This document shows positions 16,112 through 24,737 of a stretch of 44,204 bases of DNA, in pieces. This stretch comes from Methanobacteriota archaeon (GTDB lineage Archaea; Thermoplasmatota; Poseidoniia; Poseidoniales; Poseidoniaceae). Position 1 is the stretch's first letter; each line of letters starts with the position of its first letter. Where the stretch lies: contig JABJMO010000009.1 of assembly GCA_018659375.1 (NCBI GenBank), forward strand, positions 100,320 to 144,523, given 5' to 3'. The translations under genes and the position numbers were made by a program. The notes beneath the pieces were generated by a model. That model made no database searches. It was not told the DNA's origin and saw only the letters and a list, made by a program, of their open reading frames with translations.

Positions 16112-17179
16112 GTGACACAAATTGATGTACCTAACACTCCAGGTAAATTTATTTCTAGATGGCGAGAACAAGGACCTGTTGATTTTTCAACATTGGATGA
16201 ATGGAAAATCGAAATGGAACTAGAATCATGGTTGATGATCGCTGAAGCAGCTTTATTCTTAGACGCTGCAGAATTATTTGAGATAATAAATGAACAATTA
16301 AGTCCGGCTGAACAAGCGACTATTGGCCTGGTTAGAAGAAGAATGCTTGGGGATAATATGCTTGAACAGGCAATAAATGATGCAATATCTATTGCGAAAA
16401 AACCTGAGACCCGTGATTTGAAATTAGAAGGTCGACTTAGAATGGAAAGGGGTTTGACTCGGTTTGAAAATGGTGATTTTGAAGGGGCTAAAGATGACCT
16501 TGAATGGGCAGAATTGCGTCTTAAATCTGTTGCCAAAGCTAGCAGAGACCATGATTTGTCGTTGTTAAACAAAGCCGCACTATTGTTATCTACAGGGGCT
16601 CCATTGATGGCATTACATGTGTACGCTGAAATCTCGAGAAATGGAAATCACGCCCAAGAAACAATCGCAATATCTAGATTAGGTGCATCGAGAATAAGAT
16701 CCTCTCTTGGCCATATGTTTGATGCTGCAAGGCATGCATGGAACGCACATGAACACGCAATTCGAGCGTTTCAAACCAATATGGCGATTGAAGCAGGCAC
16801 ATTGTTTATCGAACTATCACTAGAAAATATGGATGAATCTGCGGAACGTATGCAATTACAAGTTGATAATGCTAAACCAAGAACTGTTGAGGAAGACGAG
16901 CCAACATTATCGGTTAATCCAAAAGATATTGAAGGTGTATTTGATTGGTGTTTTAACAACCTTCCAAAATCAAATTCTGGAGAGCATAGACCCGATCTGC
17001 GTGCGATGGTAAGTATTGCTAAAAATTTGGCAAAGTTGGAACAATTTTCAGAACTATTTGCTGAACCAGATGCAGTGGAAGACGCCACATTAGCCGCCAT
17101 GATTCAAGTTTGTAATGATGATAGTGTCCACACCAAAATTTGGGGAGAACGCTTGTCTGTGCTAACCCTCATAGATTAG
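16112..17179 (+). CDS. Helical-repeat (TPR-like) protein of unknown function
   Basis: The 355-residue protein is almost wholly alpha-helical with paired helices of TPR type, for example EAALFLDAAELFEIINEQL, RMERGLTRFENGDFEGAKDD and NKAALLLSTGAPLMALHVYAEI. No catalytic motif is present, so a scaffold or adaptor role is likely. It starts at GTG 16112 behind GGTGA (16101-16105), two bases after the DHH gene, as the last gene of the exosome superoperon. It overlaps the convergent Nudix gene by 11 nt. Confidence 0.7.
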   Translation: MTQIDVPNTPGKFISRWREQGPVDFSTLDEWKIEMELESWLMIAEAALFLDAAELFEIINEQLSPAEQATIGLVRRRMLGDNMLEQAINDAISIAKKPETRDLKLEGRLRMERGLTRFENGDFEGAKDDLEWAELRLKSVAKASRDHDLSLLNKAALLLSTGAPLMALHVYAEISRNGNHAQETIAISRLGASRIRSSLGHMFDAARHAWNAHEHAIRAFQTNMAIEAGTLFIELSLENMDESAERMQLQVDNAKPRTVEEDEPTLSVNPKDIEGVFDWCFNNLPKSNSGEHRPDLRAMVSIAKNLAKLEQFSELFAEPDAVEDATLAAMIQVCNDDSVHTKIWGERLSVLTLID

Positions 17180-17564
17180 AATACCAGTTATCTAAATCGA
17201 TGAATTCTTGTTTGGTCCAAGTGATGACTGGAGGAACTGAGTCCCACCACTTAATTTCTTCCACTTTTAAATCGTTTACCTGCCAAGATTTTTGATGTGG
17301 CTTTTCTATGGTGACCACACTTGCTACCCAACCGTTCTGATAATATTCTTTATTCCATTCGATAATGGAGACATGGAGACCCGTTTCTTCTAATACCTCC
17401 CGAAGAAGAGCTTGCTCTGGAGATTCTCCCGCCTCTAAGTGGCCACCAGGTATTTCCCAACCCCTAGTAGGGTGTTTGACAAAAACTACGTGACCCCCAT
17501 TTGTTAAGGATGGTTTATTCTCCCCAGATGATGTAATCCAAGCTAAAACAAAATCAGGAGCCAT
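17169..17564 (-). CDS. Nudix hydrolase
   Basis: The 131-residue protein contains a complete Nudix box at residues 41-63 (G-x5-E-x7-R-E-x2-E-E-x-G: GHLEAGESPEQALLREVLEETG), which binds the metal-diphosphate. The substrate cannot be read from sequence; small Nudix proteins of this size clean up oxidised nucleotides, ADP-ribose or dinucleoside polyphosphates. It is the last gene of the operon that begins with the UbiD-family gene, separated by one base from the helical-repeat gene upstream. Confidence 0.88.
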   Translation of the reverse strand: MAPDFVLAWITSSGENKPSLTNGGHVVFVKHPTRGWEIPGGHLEAGESPEQALLREVLEETGLHVSIIEWNKEYYQNGWVASVVTIEKPHQKSWQVNDLKVEEIKWWDSVPPVITWTKQEFIDLDNWYSNL

Positions 17565-17565
17565 A

Positions 17566-18567
17566 CTAATCCAAACCCTGTTTTGCTTGCTCTAAGTATT
17601 CAAGAGCCCACTCTTCACCAGAGGCAACAAGTCTTCTGGCAACAAAAAAAGCCTCTGAAAAACTGCTCTGCTGAATTAACTGAATTAATTTTTGTTCATC
17701 TTTATTGATGATTTGCTTCATAGTCTCATCAGCAACATAATCTGCAACCGGTTCAGAAACTCTACCAGATAAGATCACCATTTGGTCTAAAAATTCCTGT
17801 CGCTTGGAGACTGGAGGTTTAGTCCACTGTTGCTTATCATGACCATCCATTCGAGAATGCAAGCGTTGCATGAAGTCATCTCGAGGAGTTTGATGGGGTC
17901 TCAGGTCCTGCACATGGTCATAACAAATCCAAGCGTCTTCTGCTTCATTCCTTCGCTCATACAGCCTACCAAGTTCCATCCATAGTTCATGGTTTTGTGG
18001 CCTGTGAGCCAAAAGATTTCTTGCTAGAGTAATGAATAAATCAATTTGCCCGGAATCTCGTATTCGCTCAATTCTACGACCAAATATGATATTAGCTCGC
18101 TGATCCCTGAAATCCAATCTACCACATCTTACAACAAATGATTCAAGACTATCTGTTTTCAGTTCTTTGGAGTTAATCCGTTCCCACCAAATGTCAGGGT
18201 TGAGTGGATCTCTTGCGAAGGCTGCCTCTAATAATTCAAGCCCTAACTTCAAGAAATCTATTCCTGTTAACTGATCCACCTGCTCAGGATCTCTGCCCAG
18301 GATTAAAAACACATCTTCTAGGACTGAACTTAGTCCAACTGCATCCCCTAAAATCACCTTAATATCTGCCAAACAGCGCCAATTATCCTCTTCTGTGAAG
18401 TCATATAATATTGCTTGACGAGCACTTTGTTCAGCCCATGAGATGTTGTCATCAAACCTTGATTCATCTAATGATGCTAATTTGGCAAATTTTCTTGCCT
18501 GTGATCTGTATCGGTTTCCGAGGTTACGCCTTGGGTGTTGCAACAGATTATTACTGCCACCTTCCAA
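17566..18567 (-). CDS. Helical-repeat (TPR-like) protein
   Basis: Unrecognised protein of 333 residues. It is rich in paired helices with TPR character in the centre, such as LARNLLAHRPQNHELWMELG followed by LYERRNEAEDAWICYDHV. The TTG start at 18567 is supported by a GAGGTG site (complement of 18573-18578) five bases upstream, placed inside the end of the UbiD-family gene. Co-transcribed with that gene and the Nudix gene. The TPR call is moderate; the function is unknown. Confidence 0.7.
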   Translation of the reverse strand: MEGGSNNLLQHPRRNLGNRYRSQARKFAKLASLDESRFDDNISWAEQSARQAILYDFTEEDNWRCLADIKVILGDAVGLSSVLEDVFLILGRDPEQVDQLTGIDFLKLGLELLEAAFARDPLNPDIWWERINSKELKTDSLESFVVRCGRLDFRDQRANIIFGRRIERIRDSGQIDLFITLARNLLAHRPQNHELWMELGRLYERRNEAEDAWICYDHVQDLRPHQTPRDDFMQRLHSRMDGHDKQQWTKPPVSKRQEFLDQMVILSGRVSEPVADYVADETMKQIINKDEQKLIQLIQQSSFSEAFFVARRLVASGEEWALEYLEQAKQGLD

Positions 18568-18576
18568 TTAAACACC

Positions 18577-19848
18577 TCATTGTACAGACATAAATCCTGA
18601 TTTATCAGCATCAAAAGCAATTGTGGCATCAAATCCAACTTTAGAAGTTGTACCATCCTCATATCTTGAAGGGTCCAAAGAACTACCTTTTTGATTGGAT
18701 AAAATGACTGTATCACGGTCAGGTTGCCATCTTGTGACCATTGCCCATTCAACTCGAACTGGGTCTGCAATATCGATATCTTCGTCCACAACTGTTACCA
18801 TCTTCATGCTACGATGTCCAGCAAGTGCTGCTTCAATGGCTTTCAGCGCATCATCAGGATTGTTTTTACGTATTTTCACCACCGCTGCAAGCCACCCACA
18901 GCCGCCTTCAGTCATGTGAACATCTAGGCATTCACAAACTTTCGAAACCGCATCTTTGATGGTTGGAGATCTTGGTAGACCCATCAAAGTTTTGTGTTCA
19001 GCCTCACCTGGAATTAGTGCGTGGAAGATAGGATTATTTCTATGAACCAGACCTTCAAACTCAATCACCGGTTCTTGCCTAACATCATCAACAGTACCAG
19101 TAATATCGACATATGGACCTTCGTCATCGTTTTCAAGAGTAATATTGCCCCAAAACACGTATTCTGATTCTGCTGGAACTTCAACGCCGTTAGGCATAGT
19201 AGTAAGTTTGAGCGGCTTATTGTACAGTTTTTCATGCAATGCTGCAGCGATGGTCAATTCATCGATATTTTCATCAAACGACATAGCAGCTGCCAGTAAT
19301 ACTACTGGGTCAGGCGCATTTACCACTGCGACCTTCACGGTATCACCATTTGCTCTTGCAGTTGTCATCATAGTCCTTAGATGCCTAGGCACTAATCGAA
19401 CAACTGTGTGATTCTCATCGCGTAGGAATTGACGATGAAATGACATATTTCTAATTCCGTCATATTCAGCGATGATTACACTAGCGGAAGAATATCGCCC
19501 ACGGTCTTGTGGCCAGTGATGCGGTATTGGTATTTCGAGCAGATTTACTTGACTTTGTTGATTTTCAAAGCATTCAGACTGTGACGGTTCAACTAGTATC
19601 GGTGTGGATGGATTTTCCATAGCCCAAGCCAATGTGTCGATATATGCTTCGGGTGTGATCCCGATTGCTGCGCATAATCTTTCCCGCGTTAACAAATTAA
19701 CTGCAGCTCTATGGCCGGGAGTTTCAGAAATGTTTTCAAACAATAACATAGGGTTGTTACGGCTTCTAGAATATTCCCACATACCGTGAATTAGGCTGAT
19801 TGGTTCTGATATTTGTTCTGCCGCGGCAAGATGGTCTCTGAAGGCCAT
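18577..19848 (-). CDS. UbiD-family decarboxylase, candidate anhydromevalonate phosphate decarboxylase
   Basis: The 423-residue protein follows the UbiD fold: an N-terminal segment (FENISETPGHRAAVNLLTRERLCAAIG), the FHRQFL region, the prenyl-FMN-binding core (VAVVNAPDPVVLLAAAM, SEYVFWGNI, EGPYVDITGT) and the GLVHRNNPIFHALIPG segment. UbiD enzymes use prenylated FMN to decarboxylate unsaturated acids. Archaea with the modified mevalonate pathway use a UbiD homologue of about this length for trans-anhydromevalonate 5-phosphate. Isopentenyl phosphate kinase at 26547-27419 is the next enzyme of that route, so this role is likely. No UbiX flavin prenyltransferase is in the window. It heads a three-gene operon. 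Confidence 0.82.
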   Translation of the reverse strand: MAFRDHLAAAEQISEPISLIHGMWEYSRSRNNPMLLFENISETPGHRAAVNLLTRERLCAAIGITPEAYIDTLAWAMENPSTPILVEPSQSECFENQQSQVNLLEIPIPHHWPQDRGRYSSASVIIAEYDGIRNMSFHRQFLRDENHTVVRLVPRHLRTMMTTARANGDTVKVAVVNAPDPVVLLAAAMSFDENIDELTIAAALHEKLYNKPLKLTTMPNGVEVPAESEYVFWGNITLENDDEGPYVDITGTVDDVRQEPVIEFEGLVHRNNPIFHALIPGEAEHKTLMGLPRSPTIKDAVSKVCECLDVHMTEGGCGWLAAVVKIRKNNPDDALKAIEAALAGHRSMKMVTVVDEDIDIADPVRVEWAMVTRWQPDRDTVILSNQKGSSLDPSRYEDGTTSKVGFDATIAFDADKSGFMSVQ

Positions 19849-19966
19849 ATTATACCCAAAGGAACCAATGGCTTAACCTTTCATACTGAATGTGGTAAAA
19901 CCATGGTAAATAACACCTGAATTATGATAATCAGTCTATCGAAAACTCGCATAGCAAGGGTCGTTG

Positions 19967-19973
19967 TTAAATA
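19967..19973 (+). promoter_or_regulatory. TATA box candidate for the S12-S7 operon
   Basis: TTAAATA lies 42-48 bases before the ATG at 20015 in the 166-bp region between the UbiD-family gene and S12. A start of transcription about 25 bases downstream would give a leader of roughly 15-20 bases that includes the GAGGTGAT site at 20003-20010. Confidence 0.5.
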
Positions 19974-20014
19974 GGGGCTTCAAGTCGGCGAATTGCTTCA
20001 ATGAGGTGATTATG

Positions 20015-20443
20015 ATGGGTAGAGGATTATTCGCTGGTGCAAAGATGGCTAAAGACCGACAAAAATTCCGTTGGTCTGACCGTAGATACAAGAAGCGTAT
20101 GCTCAAATCCAGAGCGAAACATGACCCCCTTGCAGGCTCTACTCAAGCCAAGGGAATTGTCATAGAAAAGGTGGGCATCGAAGCCAAACAACCTAACTCT
20201 GGGATTAGAAAAGCAGTAAAGATTTCATTAATTAAAAACGGTAACAAACTTACCGCCTTCGCTCCCGGAGATGGAGCAATTAACTTCATCGATGAACACG
20301 ATGAAGTCATGGTAGAAGGTATCGGTGGGCGCATGGGTCGTTCTTACGGAGACATCCCCGGAGTCAGATACAAAGTCATTCAAGTTAACGGCGTATCTCT
20401 GAACGAAATGGTACGTGGCAGAAAAGAGAAGCCAATTAGATGA
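20015..20443 (+). CDS. rps12: Small ribosomal subunit protein uS12
   Basis: The protein of 142 residues matches archaeal S12: [34 protein letters not shown] (the decoding-centre loop) and [17 protein letters not shown]. The frame is open from a TTG at 19964, but GAGGTGAT at 20003-20010 points to ATG 20015 (or 20012), which also gives the family's normal length. S12 monitors codon-anticodon pairing in the A site. Followed by S7 nine bases later in the usual str-operon order. Confidence 0.95.
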   Translation: MGRGLFAGAKMAKDRQKFRWSDRRYKKRMLKSRAKHDPLAGSTQAKGIVIEKVGIEAKQPNSGIRKAVKISLIKNGNKLTAFAPGDGAINFIDEHDEVMVEGIGGRMGRSYGDIPGVRYKVIQVNGVSLNEMVRGRKEKPIR

Positions 20444-20452
20444 GGTGATTAA

Positions 20453-21082
20453 TTGTCAGAAGCAGAAATTGTTGAAGAAACCGCTCCGGTAGAGGAAGAA
20501 ATTAGACCAATTGCAGGAATTGGCACCCTTGTCTTTGGCAAGTGGGATGCTTCTGAAGTAACTTGCAAAGACCCAGGTCTTGCACCATACATTAATTTGA
20601 CAACAGTAGGCGTTCCGCATACTGGCGGCAGACACGCAAATGCTTGGTTTGGAAAAGCTAAGTTATCAGTTGTTGAAAGATATATCAACAAACTGATGCG
20701 TACTGGTCCATACACCGGGAAGAAACAAGGAGCCATGAAAGCATTCGAGGCCGCTCTTGACAACATCGCTGAAAGATCAGGAAATAATCCACTACAAACT
20801 TTTGTTGATGCAATCTGTAACGGGGCACCAATGGAAGAAATTACAAGAATCAAATTTGGCGCGGTATCACAACCTAAAGCTGTTGACTCATCACCATCAA
20901 GAAGACTTGACGTTGCGCTAAGAAACCTTGCTAAGGGTGCACAACAAGGAACCCACAAATCTAAGAGAACATTAACCAGTTGTATCATCAACGAATTGAA
21001 TAAAGCCTCAGCAGGCGATGTTACTTCGTATGCTGTTTCTAAGAAAGAAGAGTTAGAGAGAATCGCATCATCTGCTAGATGA
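20453..21082 (+). CDS. rps7: Small ribosomal subunit protein uS7
   Basis: The protein of 209 residues fits archaeal S7 (about 190-215). It has SVVERYINKLMRTGPYTGKK, the NPLQTFVDAICNGAPMEE segment and the core RRLDVALRNLAKGA. S7 starts assembly of the 30S head and lines the E site. It begins at TTG 20453 behind GGTGA at 20444-20448. In most archaea EF-2 follows directly; here another gene intervenes. Confidence 0.95.
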   Translation: MSEAEIVEETAPVEEEIRPIAGIGTLVFGKWDASEVTCKDPGLAPYINLTTVGVPHTGGRHANAWFGKAKLSVVERYINKLMRTGPYTGKKQGAMKAFEAALDNIAERSGNNPLQTFVDAICNGAPMEEITRIKFGAVSQPKAVDSSPSRRLDVALRNLAKGAQQGTHKSKRTLTSCIINELNKASAGDVTSYAVSKKEELERIASSAR

Positions 21083-21110
21083 TTCATTACAGTTCTGCTA
21101 GCCTACTGGA

Positions 21111-21118
21111 TTTATTTA
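21111..21118 (+). promoter_or_regulatory. TATA box candidate for the cyclotransferase-like gene
   Basis: TTTATTTA is centred about 26 bases before the ATG at 21140. Archaeal transcription starts about 25 bases after the TATA box, so this message would be leaderless. No GGTGA-type site precedes the ATG, which fits. A small dyad, GTTAG (21122-21126) and CTAAC (21134-21138), lies between box and start. Confidence 0.45.
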
Positions 21119-21139
21119 GGTGTTAGTTATTGTCTAACT

Positions 21140-21973
21140 ATGAACTATTACTTCGCCTATGGCTCCAATTTAGATTTAGCTGATTGGAAAAAGTGGTGTA
21201 TTGCAAATAACCACCAAGCTAGTGGACTGGTTGAACACTGTCGAGCATTTTTGCCAGGTTATGTCACCAATTACAGTCATTATTCTACAGGCCGAAATGG
21301 CGGTGCTGCTAATTTGCGAGAGGCAGATTTTGGTTTAAACGGAGTATATGGAAGTTTATTTATTGTTGACCATGAAAGTATTGAAATCCTAGATGACAAA
21401 GAAGGATATCCAAAACATTACGGCCGAAAGATAGTAAAAGTAATTACCGAAACCGGTGATATAATTGAGGCTTTAACATATATTTCGGTAAAGTATTCTG
21501 GTGATGAATTTTATAATCCCACAGATAAATATCACGAATTAGTGGTAAATGGACTAAGCCGCAGAGGAATGCCAACTACCGACATAGCCAAAGCGAGAAG
21601 CAATGAGGAAAATACTAATCAGGGCTATATTATTGTTTATGGGACATTGAAGAGGAATAACAGTCGAGAGAGTGTAATGACTGGCAAATACATTTCTGAT
21701 GGCATAATTTTCGGGGAATTGTATGATTTAGGACAATATCCAGCATTAGTGGATGGAAATAATGAAATCATGTGCGAGATATATTTCAGCGAAGACCTGA
21801 AAAACGATTTAATAAAATTAGACCGAATAGAAGGGGCTGACATGACTCCACCATATTATATTAGAAAAATCACCCCCGCAAAGTACGGTGATGACAAAAT
21901 TATTTGGGGCCATTGTTACTTTTTTTCCCAAGATTTAACCAACTATCCTGCTATTTCTAATGGCATTTGGTGA
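21140..21973 (+). CDS. Tandem gamma-glutamylcyclotransferase-like protein (two GGCT/AIG2 domains)
   Basis: The protein of 277 residues is two related domains in a row. Domain 1 (about 1-140) has YFAYGSNL at 4-11 and a candidate catalytic Glu88 in LDDKEGYP. Domain 2 (about 162-277) has the variant VYGTL at 166-170 and Glu231 in LDRIEGAD. Single-domain relatives release 5-oxoproline from gamma-glutamyl amines or peptides. Both halves keep the glutamate, so both may be active. It lies between S7 and EF-2 with its own promoter, not part of the conserved str operon. The substrate is unknown. Confidence 0.82.
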   Translation: MNYYFAYGSNLDLADWKKWCIANNHQASGLVEHCRAFLPGYVTNYSHYSTGRNGGAANLREADFGLNGVYGSLFIVDHESIEILDDKEGYPKHYGRKIVKVITETGDIIEALTYISVKYSGDEFYNPTDKYHELVVNGLSRRGMPTTDIAKARSNEENTNQGYIIVYGTLKRNNSRESVMTGKYISDGIIFGELYDLGQYPALVDGNNEIMCEIYFSEDLKNDLIKLDRIEGADMTPPYYIRKITPAKYGDDKIIWGHCYFFSQDLTNYPAISNGIW

Positions 21974-21988
21974 ACTCTAAACAGTTGA

Positions 21989-21995
21989 TTAAATG
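21989..21995 (+). promoter_or_regulatory. TATA box candidate for EF-2
   Basis: TTAAATG lies within GATTAAATGTTAAAC, between the cyclotransferase-like gene and EF-2. Initiation about 25 bases downstream, near 22017, would give a leader of about 45 bases ending in GGTGA (22054-22058) before ATG 22063. A separate promoter would be needed because the upstream gene interrupts the str operon. Confidence 0.4.
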
Positions 21996-22062
21996 TTAAA
22001 CTACATCCGAGTTGCTTAAGAACCCCTTTTTGGTGGGTGGTACATCGAGAAGTGGTGAACAC

Positions 22063-24270
22063 ATGGGCCGAAAAGAAGACAATATCAAGAAAGCAACAGA
22101 AGTAATGCATATACTACCTCAGATTCGTAATCTATGTATCGCTGCACACATTGACCACGGAAAGACAACTTTGTCTGACAACCTTATCGCTGGTGCAGGA
22201 ATGATGTCATCAGAATTAGCAGGTGCTGCAAGGGTTTTGGATTTTGACGAGCAGGAATCAGCCCGTGGAATTACTATCAATGCGGCTTCTGCTTCAATGG
22301 TTCACGAAGTTGAAGGTACAGATTACTTGATTAATCTAATCGACACACCTGGTCACGTTGACTTTGGTGGAGACGTAACAAGAGCAATGCGTGCTGTTGA
22401 TGGATGTTTCATTCTAGCATGTGCTGTGGAAGGACCAATGCCACAGACTGAAACTGTAGTTAGGCAAGCACTCAAAGAGAAAGTTAAGCCGGTACTTTTC
22501 ATCAATAAAGTTGACCGACTTATCAACGAACTTCAAGTAACTCCTGAAGATATGATGGAAAGATTTACTGAGACTATCAAGAAAGTCAACCAATTAATCA
22601 AGCAATTCGCTCCTGAGGAATTCAAGAAAAGCTGGCAAGTTTCAGTTGGTGATGGTACAGTCGCTTTCGGATCTGCTTACCACAACTGGGGTATTACTGT
22701 CCCATACATGGCTAAATCAAACATATCCTTCAAGGAAATTTTTGAATACTGTAACAACGAAGACCAAAAGACGCTTGCTGAAAAAGCACCAGTTCACGAA
22801 GTTCTCCTAGACATGGCGGTAAGTAAGTTACCGGGACCTGTCGAAGCACAACCGTACCGTGTACCAAATATTTGGACTGGCGATCTTGAATCGGAAATTG
22901 GTAAATCTATGATGAACTGCGATCCTGAAGCCGAATTAGCCATGATGATTACCAAAATCTGGATGGACCCGCATGCAGGTGAGGTTGCAGTTGGAAGAAT
23001 TTATTCTGGAGCAATAGCACAAGGAGAGTCGGTTTATGCAATTGGCGCAGCTAAACCAGAGCGTGTTCAACAAGTTAGTATGATGGTTGGCGGCGATAGA
23101 ATCACTGTTCCAAAGGTAGTAGCAGGAAATATTGCTGCGCTAACTGGAATCAGATCTGCGGCTGCTGGTGTTACACTATCACATGATAAAGAATTCACAC
23201 CATTCGAAGCTATTCGTCACTACTCTGACCCTGTAGTTACAGTGGCAGTAGAGCCAAAGAGTATGAAAGACCTGCCAAAATTCATTGATGCCCTCAGATC
23301 ACTTGCTAAGTCAGATGCTTCATTACAAGTAACCACAAACCAAGAGACTGGAGAAGCATTACTTGCTGGAATGGGTGAATTGCACTTAGAAATTACCGTT
23401 TATCGTATCGAAGAAGAACAGAATATCAAAGTCAGTGTAAGCCCACCTATTGTGGTTTATCGTGAAGGTATTCAAGGTAATAATCATAAGCGCCCATTCG
23501 AAGGTAAATCACCAAACAGACACAACAAATTTTACTTTGAAATTGAACCACTACCAGTTAATGTTGTTGAGGCAATGAAGGCTGGAAGTTTAGGAGATGG
23601 ACCTGTTCGAAACAAAGATTCCAAAGAAGTTGGTAACAAATTCGGTGAACATGGTATGGACAAAGACTTGATGCGTAAAATATACGCAATCAAGGGCACT
23701 AATGTACTGGTTAATGACACAAAAGGTATTCAAAACCTCCACGAAACACGTGAATTGATTATTGAAGCGTTCAATGAAGTCTGTGTCAAAGGACCTATTG
23801 CTGATGAACCTGTTCAAGGTATGATGGTAAGATTAGTTGATGCAAAGTTGCACGAAGACGCTATTCATCGTGGACCTGCTCAAACTATTCCTGCCGTAAG
23901 AAATGGAATCAAGGGTGCAATGGTTAGAGCAAGAACAATTATTCTAGAACCAATGCAAAAAGCGTTTGTCTCGGTACCAAATGACTGGCTTGGACAAGTC
24001 ACTAGAGAAGTTACTAACAGAAGAGGTATCATTGAAGATATGCCATCTGATGGAGAAGTCACCACTGTTGTAGGAATTATACCAATTGCAGAAACATTCG
24101 GTTTCTCCAACGACATTAGAGCTGCATCCCAAGGACGAGCAGTTTGGAATACTGAGAACCTCGGATTTGAACCACTACCACCTCAATTATTTGAGAAAGT
24201 GGTCGGTGAAATAAGAACCAGGAAAGGACTTAAGCCCGAACCAAATCCAGAATCATACTATTCAGATTGA
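22063..24270 (+). CDS. fusA: Translation elongation factor EF-2
   Basis: The protein of 735 residues has archaeal/eukaryal EF-2 features: the GTP-binding loop AHIDHGKTT (28-36), DTPGHVDF, NKVD and five-domain length. His602 in DAIHRGPAQ is the residue converted to diphthamide, and a Dph6-like gene is at 9572-10252. EF-2 moves tRNA and mRNA through the ribosome using GTP. The frame opens at TTG 22012, but GGTGA at 22054-22058 and the MGRKED start fix ATG 22063. The stop overlaps the frame of the following MOSC gene. Confidence 0.96.
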   Translation: MGRKEDNIKKATEVMHILPQIRNLCIAAHIDHGKTTLSDNLIAGAGMMSSELAGAARVLDFDEQESARGITINAASASMVHEVEGTDYLINLIDTPGHVDFGGDVTRAMRAVDGCFILACAVEGPMPQTETVVRQALKEKVKPVLFINKVDRLINELQVTPEDMMERFTETIKKVNQLIKQFAPEEFKKSWQVSVGDGTVAFGSAYHNWGITVPYMAKSNISFKEIFEYCNNEDQKTLAEKAPVHEVLLDMAVSKLPGPVEAQPYRVPNIWTGDLESEIGKSMMNCDPEAELAMMITKIWMDPHAGEVAVGRIYSGAIAQGESVYAIGAAKPERVQQVSMMVGGDRITVPKVVAGNIAALTGIRSAAAGVTLSHDKEFTPFEAIRHYSDPVVTVAVEPKSMKDLPKFIDALRSLAKSDASLQVTTNQETGEALLAGMGELHLEITVYRIEEEQNIKVSVSPPIVVYREGIQGNNHKRPFEGKSPNRHNKFYFEIEPLPVNVVEAMKAGSLGDGPVRNKDSKEVGNKFGEHGMDKDLMRKIYAIKGTNVLVNDTKGIQNLHETRELIIEAFNEVCVKGPIADEPVQGMMVRLVDAKLHEDAIHRGPAQTIPAVRNGIKGAMVRARTIILEPMQKAFVSVPNDWLGQVTREVTNRRGIIEDMPSDGEVTTVVGIIPIAETFGFSNDIRAASQGRAVWNTENLGFEPLPPQLFEKVVGEIRTRKGLKPEPNPESYYSD

Positions 24271-24737
24271 GCAACATGTCTGCCAAAGTTACTGGCTTAC
24301 ATATCTCAAGTGGTGGAGTCCCAAAAGCTCCAGTCAATACCCTTAGCGTGACACTAAATGGTTGCCAGGGCGATGACCAAGATGACAAGAAACATCATGG
24401 TGGTAAAAATAAAGCGATTTGTTTGTTTCAACAAGAAATATTGGAATCATTATCTTCTAACGGACATCCAATTTCACCAGGTAGTACAGGAGAAAATATC
24501 CTCATTGAAGGGATTGAAATAGGTTCAATAGAAGTTGGAACGTGTTTAAAGATTGGTGAAATAGAGATCGTGGTTACTCAAGATGCACCACCATGTAAAA
24601 CCATCAGAAATTCATTCGCTAATGGTGAGTTTAACAAAATTTCTCATCGCAAAAACCCCAACTTCACCAGATGGTATGCATCAGTAATATCTACTGGCAA
24701 TGTCAATGTCGGCGATATTGTTGAGTTAATCAACTAA
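24267..24737 (+). CDS. MOSC domain protein
   Basis: A stand-alone MOSC domain of up to 156 residues. It has HHGGKNKAICLF and PGSTGENI, the core motifs of the family found at the C-terminus of molybdenum-cofactor sulfurase, and Cys598-type residue candidates in APPCKTI. MOSC proteins bind molybdenum cofactor or carry sulfur for metal-sulfur clusters (YiiM and mARC relatives). The TTG at 24267 overlaps the EF-2 stop; ATG 24276 is an alternative start. No other molybdopterin genes are in the window, so the role is open. Convergent with, and overlapping by 8 nt, the isoprenoid fusion gene. Confidence 0.85.
   Translation: MSNMSAKVTGLHISSGGVPKAPVNTLSVTLNGCQGDDQDDKKHHGGKNKAICLFQQEILESLSSNGHPISPGSTGENILIEGIEIGSIEVGTCLKIGEIEIVVTQDAPPCKTIRNSFANGEFNKISHRKNPNFTRWYASVISTGNVNVGDIVELIN

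Noticed and set aside
19964-20014. N-terminal extension of S12 starting at TTG 19964
   Set aside because: It would cover the TATA box and the ribosome site, and the extra residues are not found in archaeal S12.
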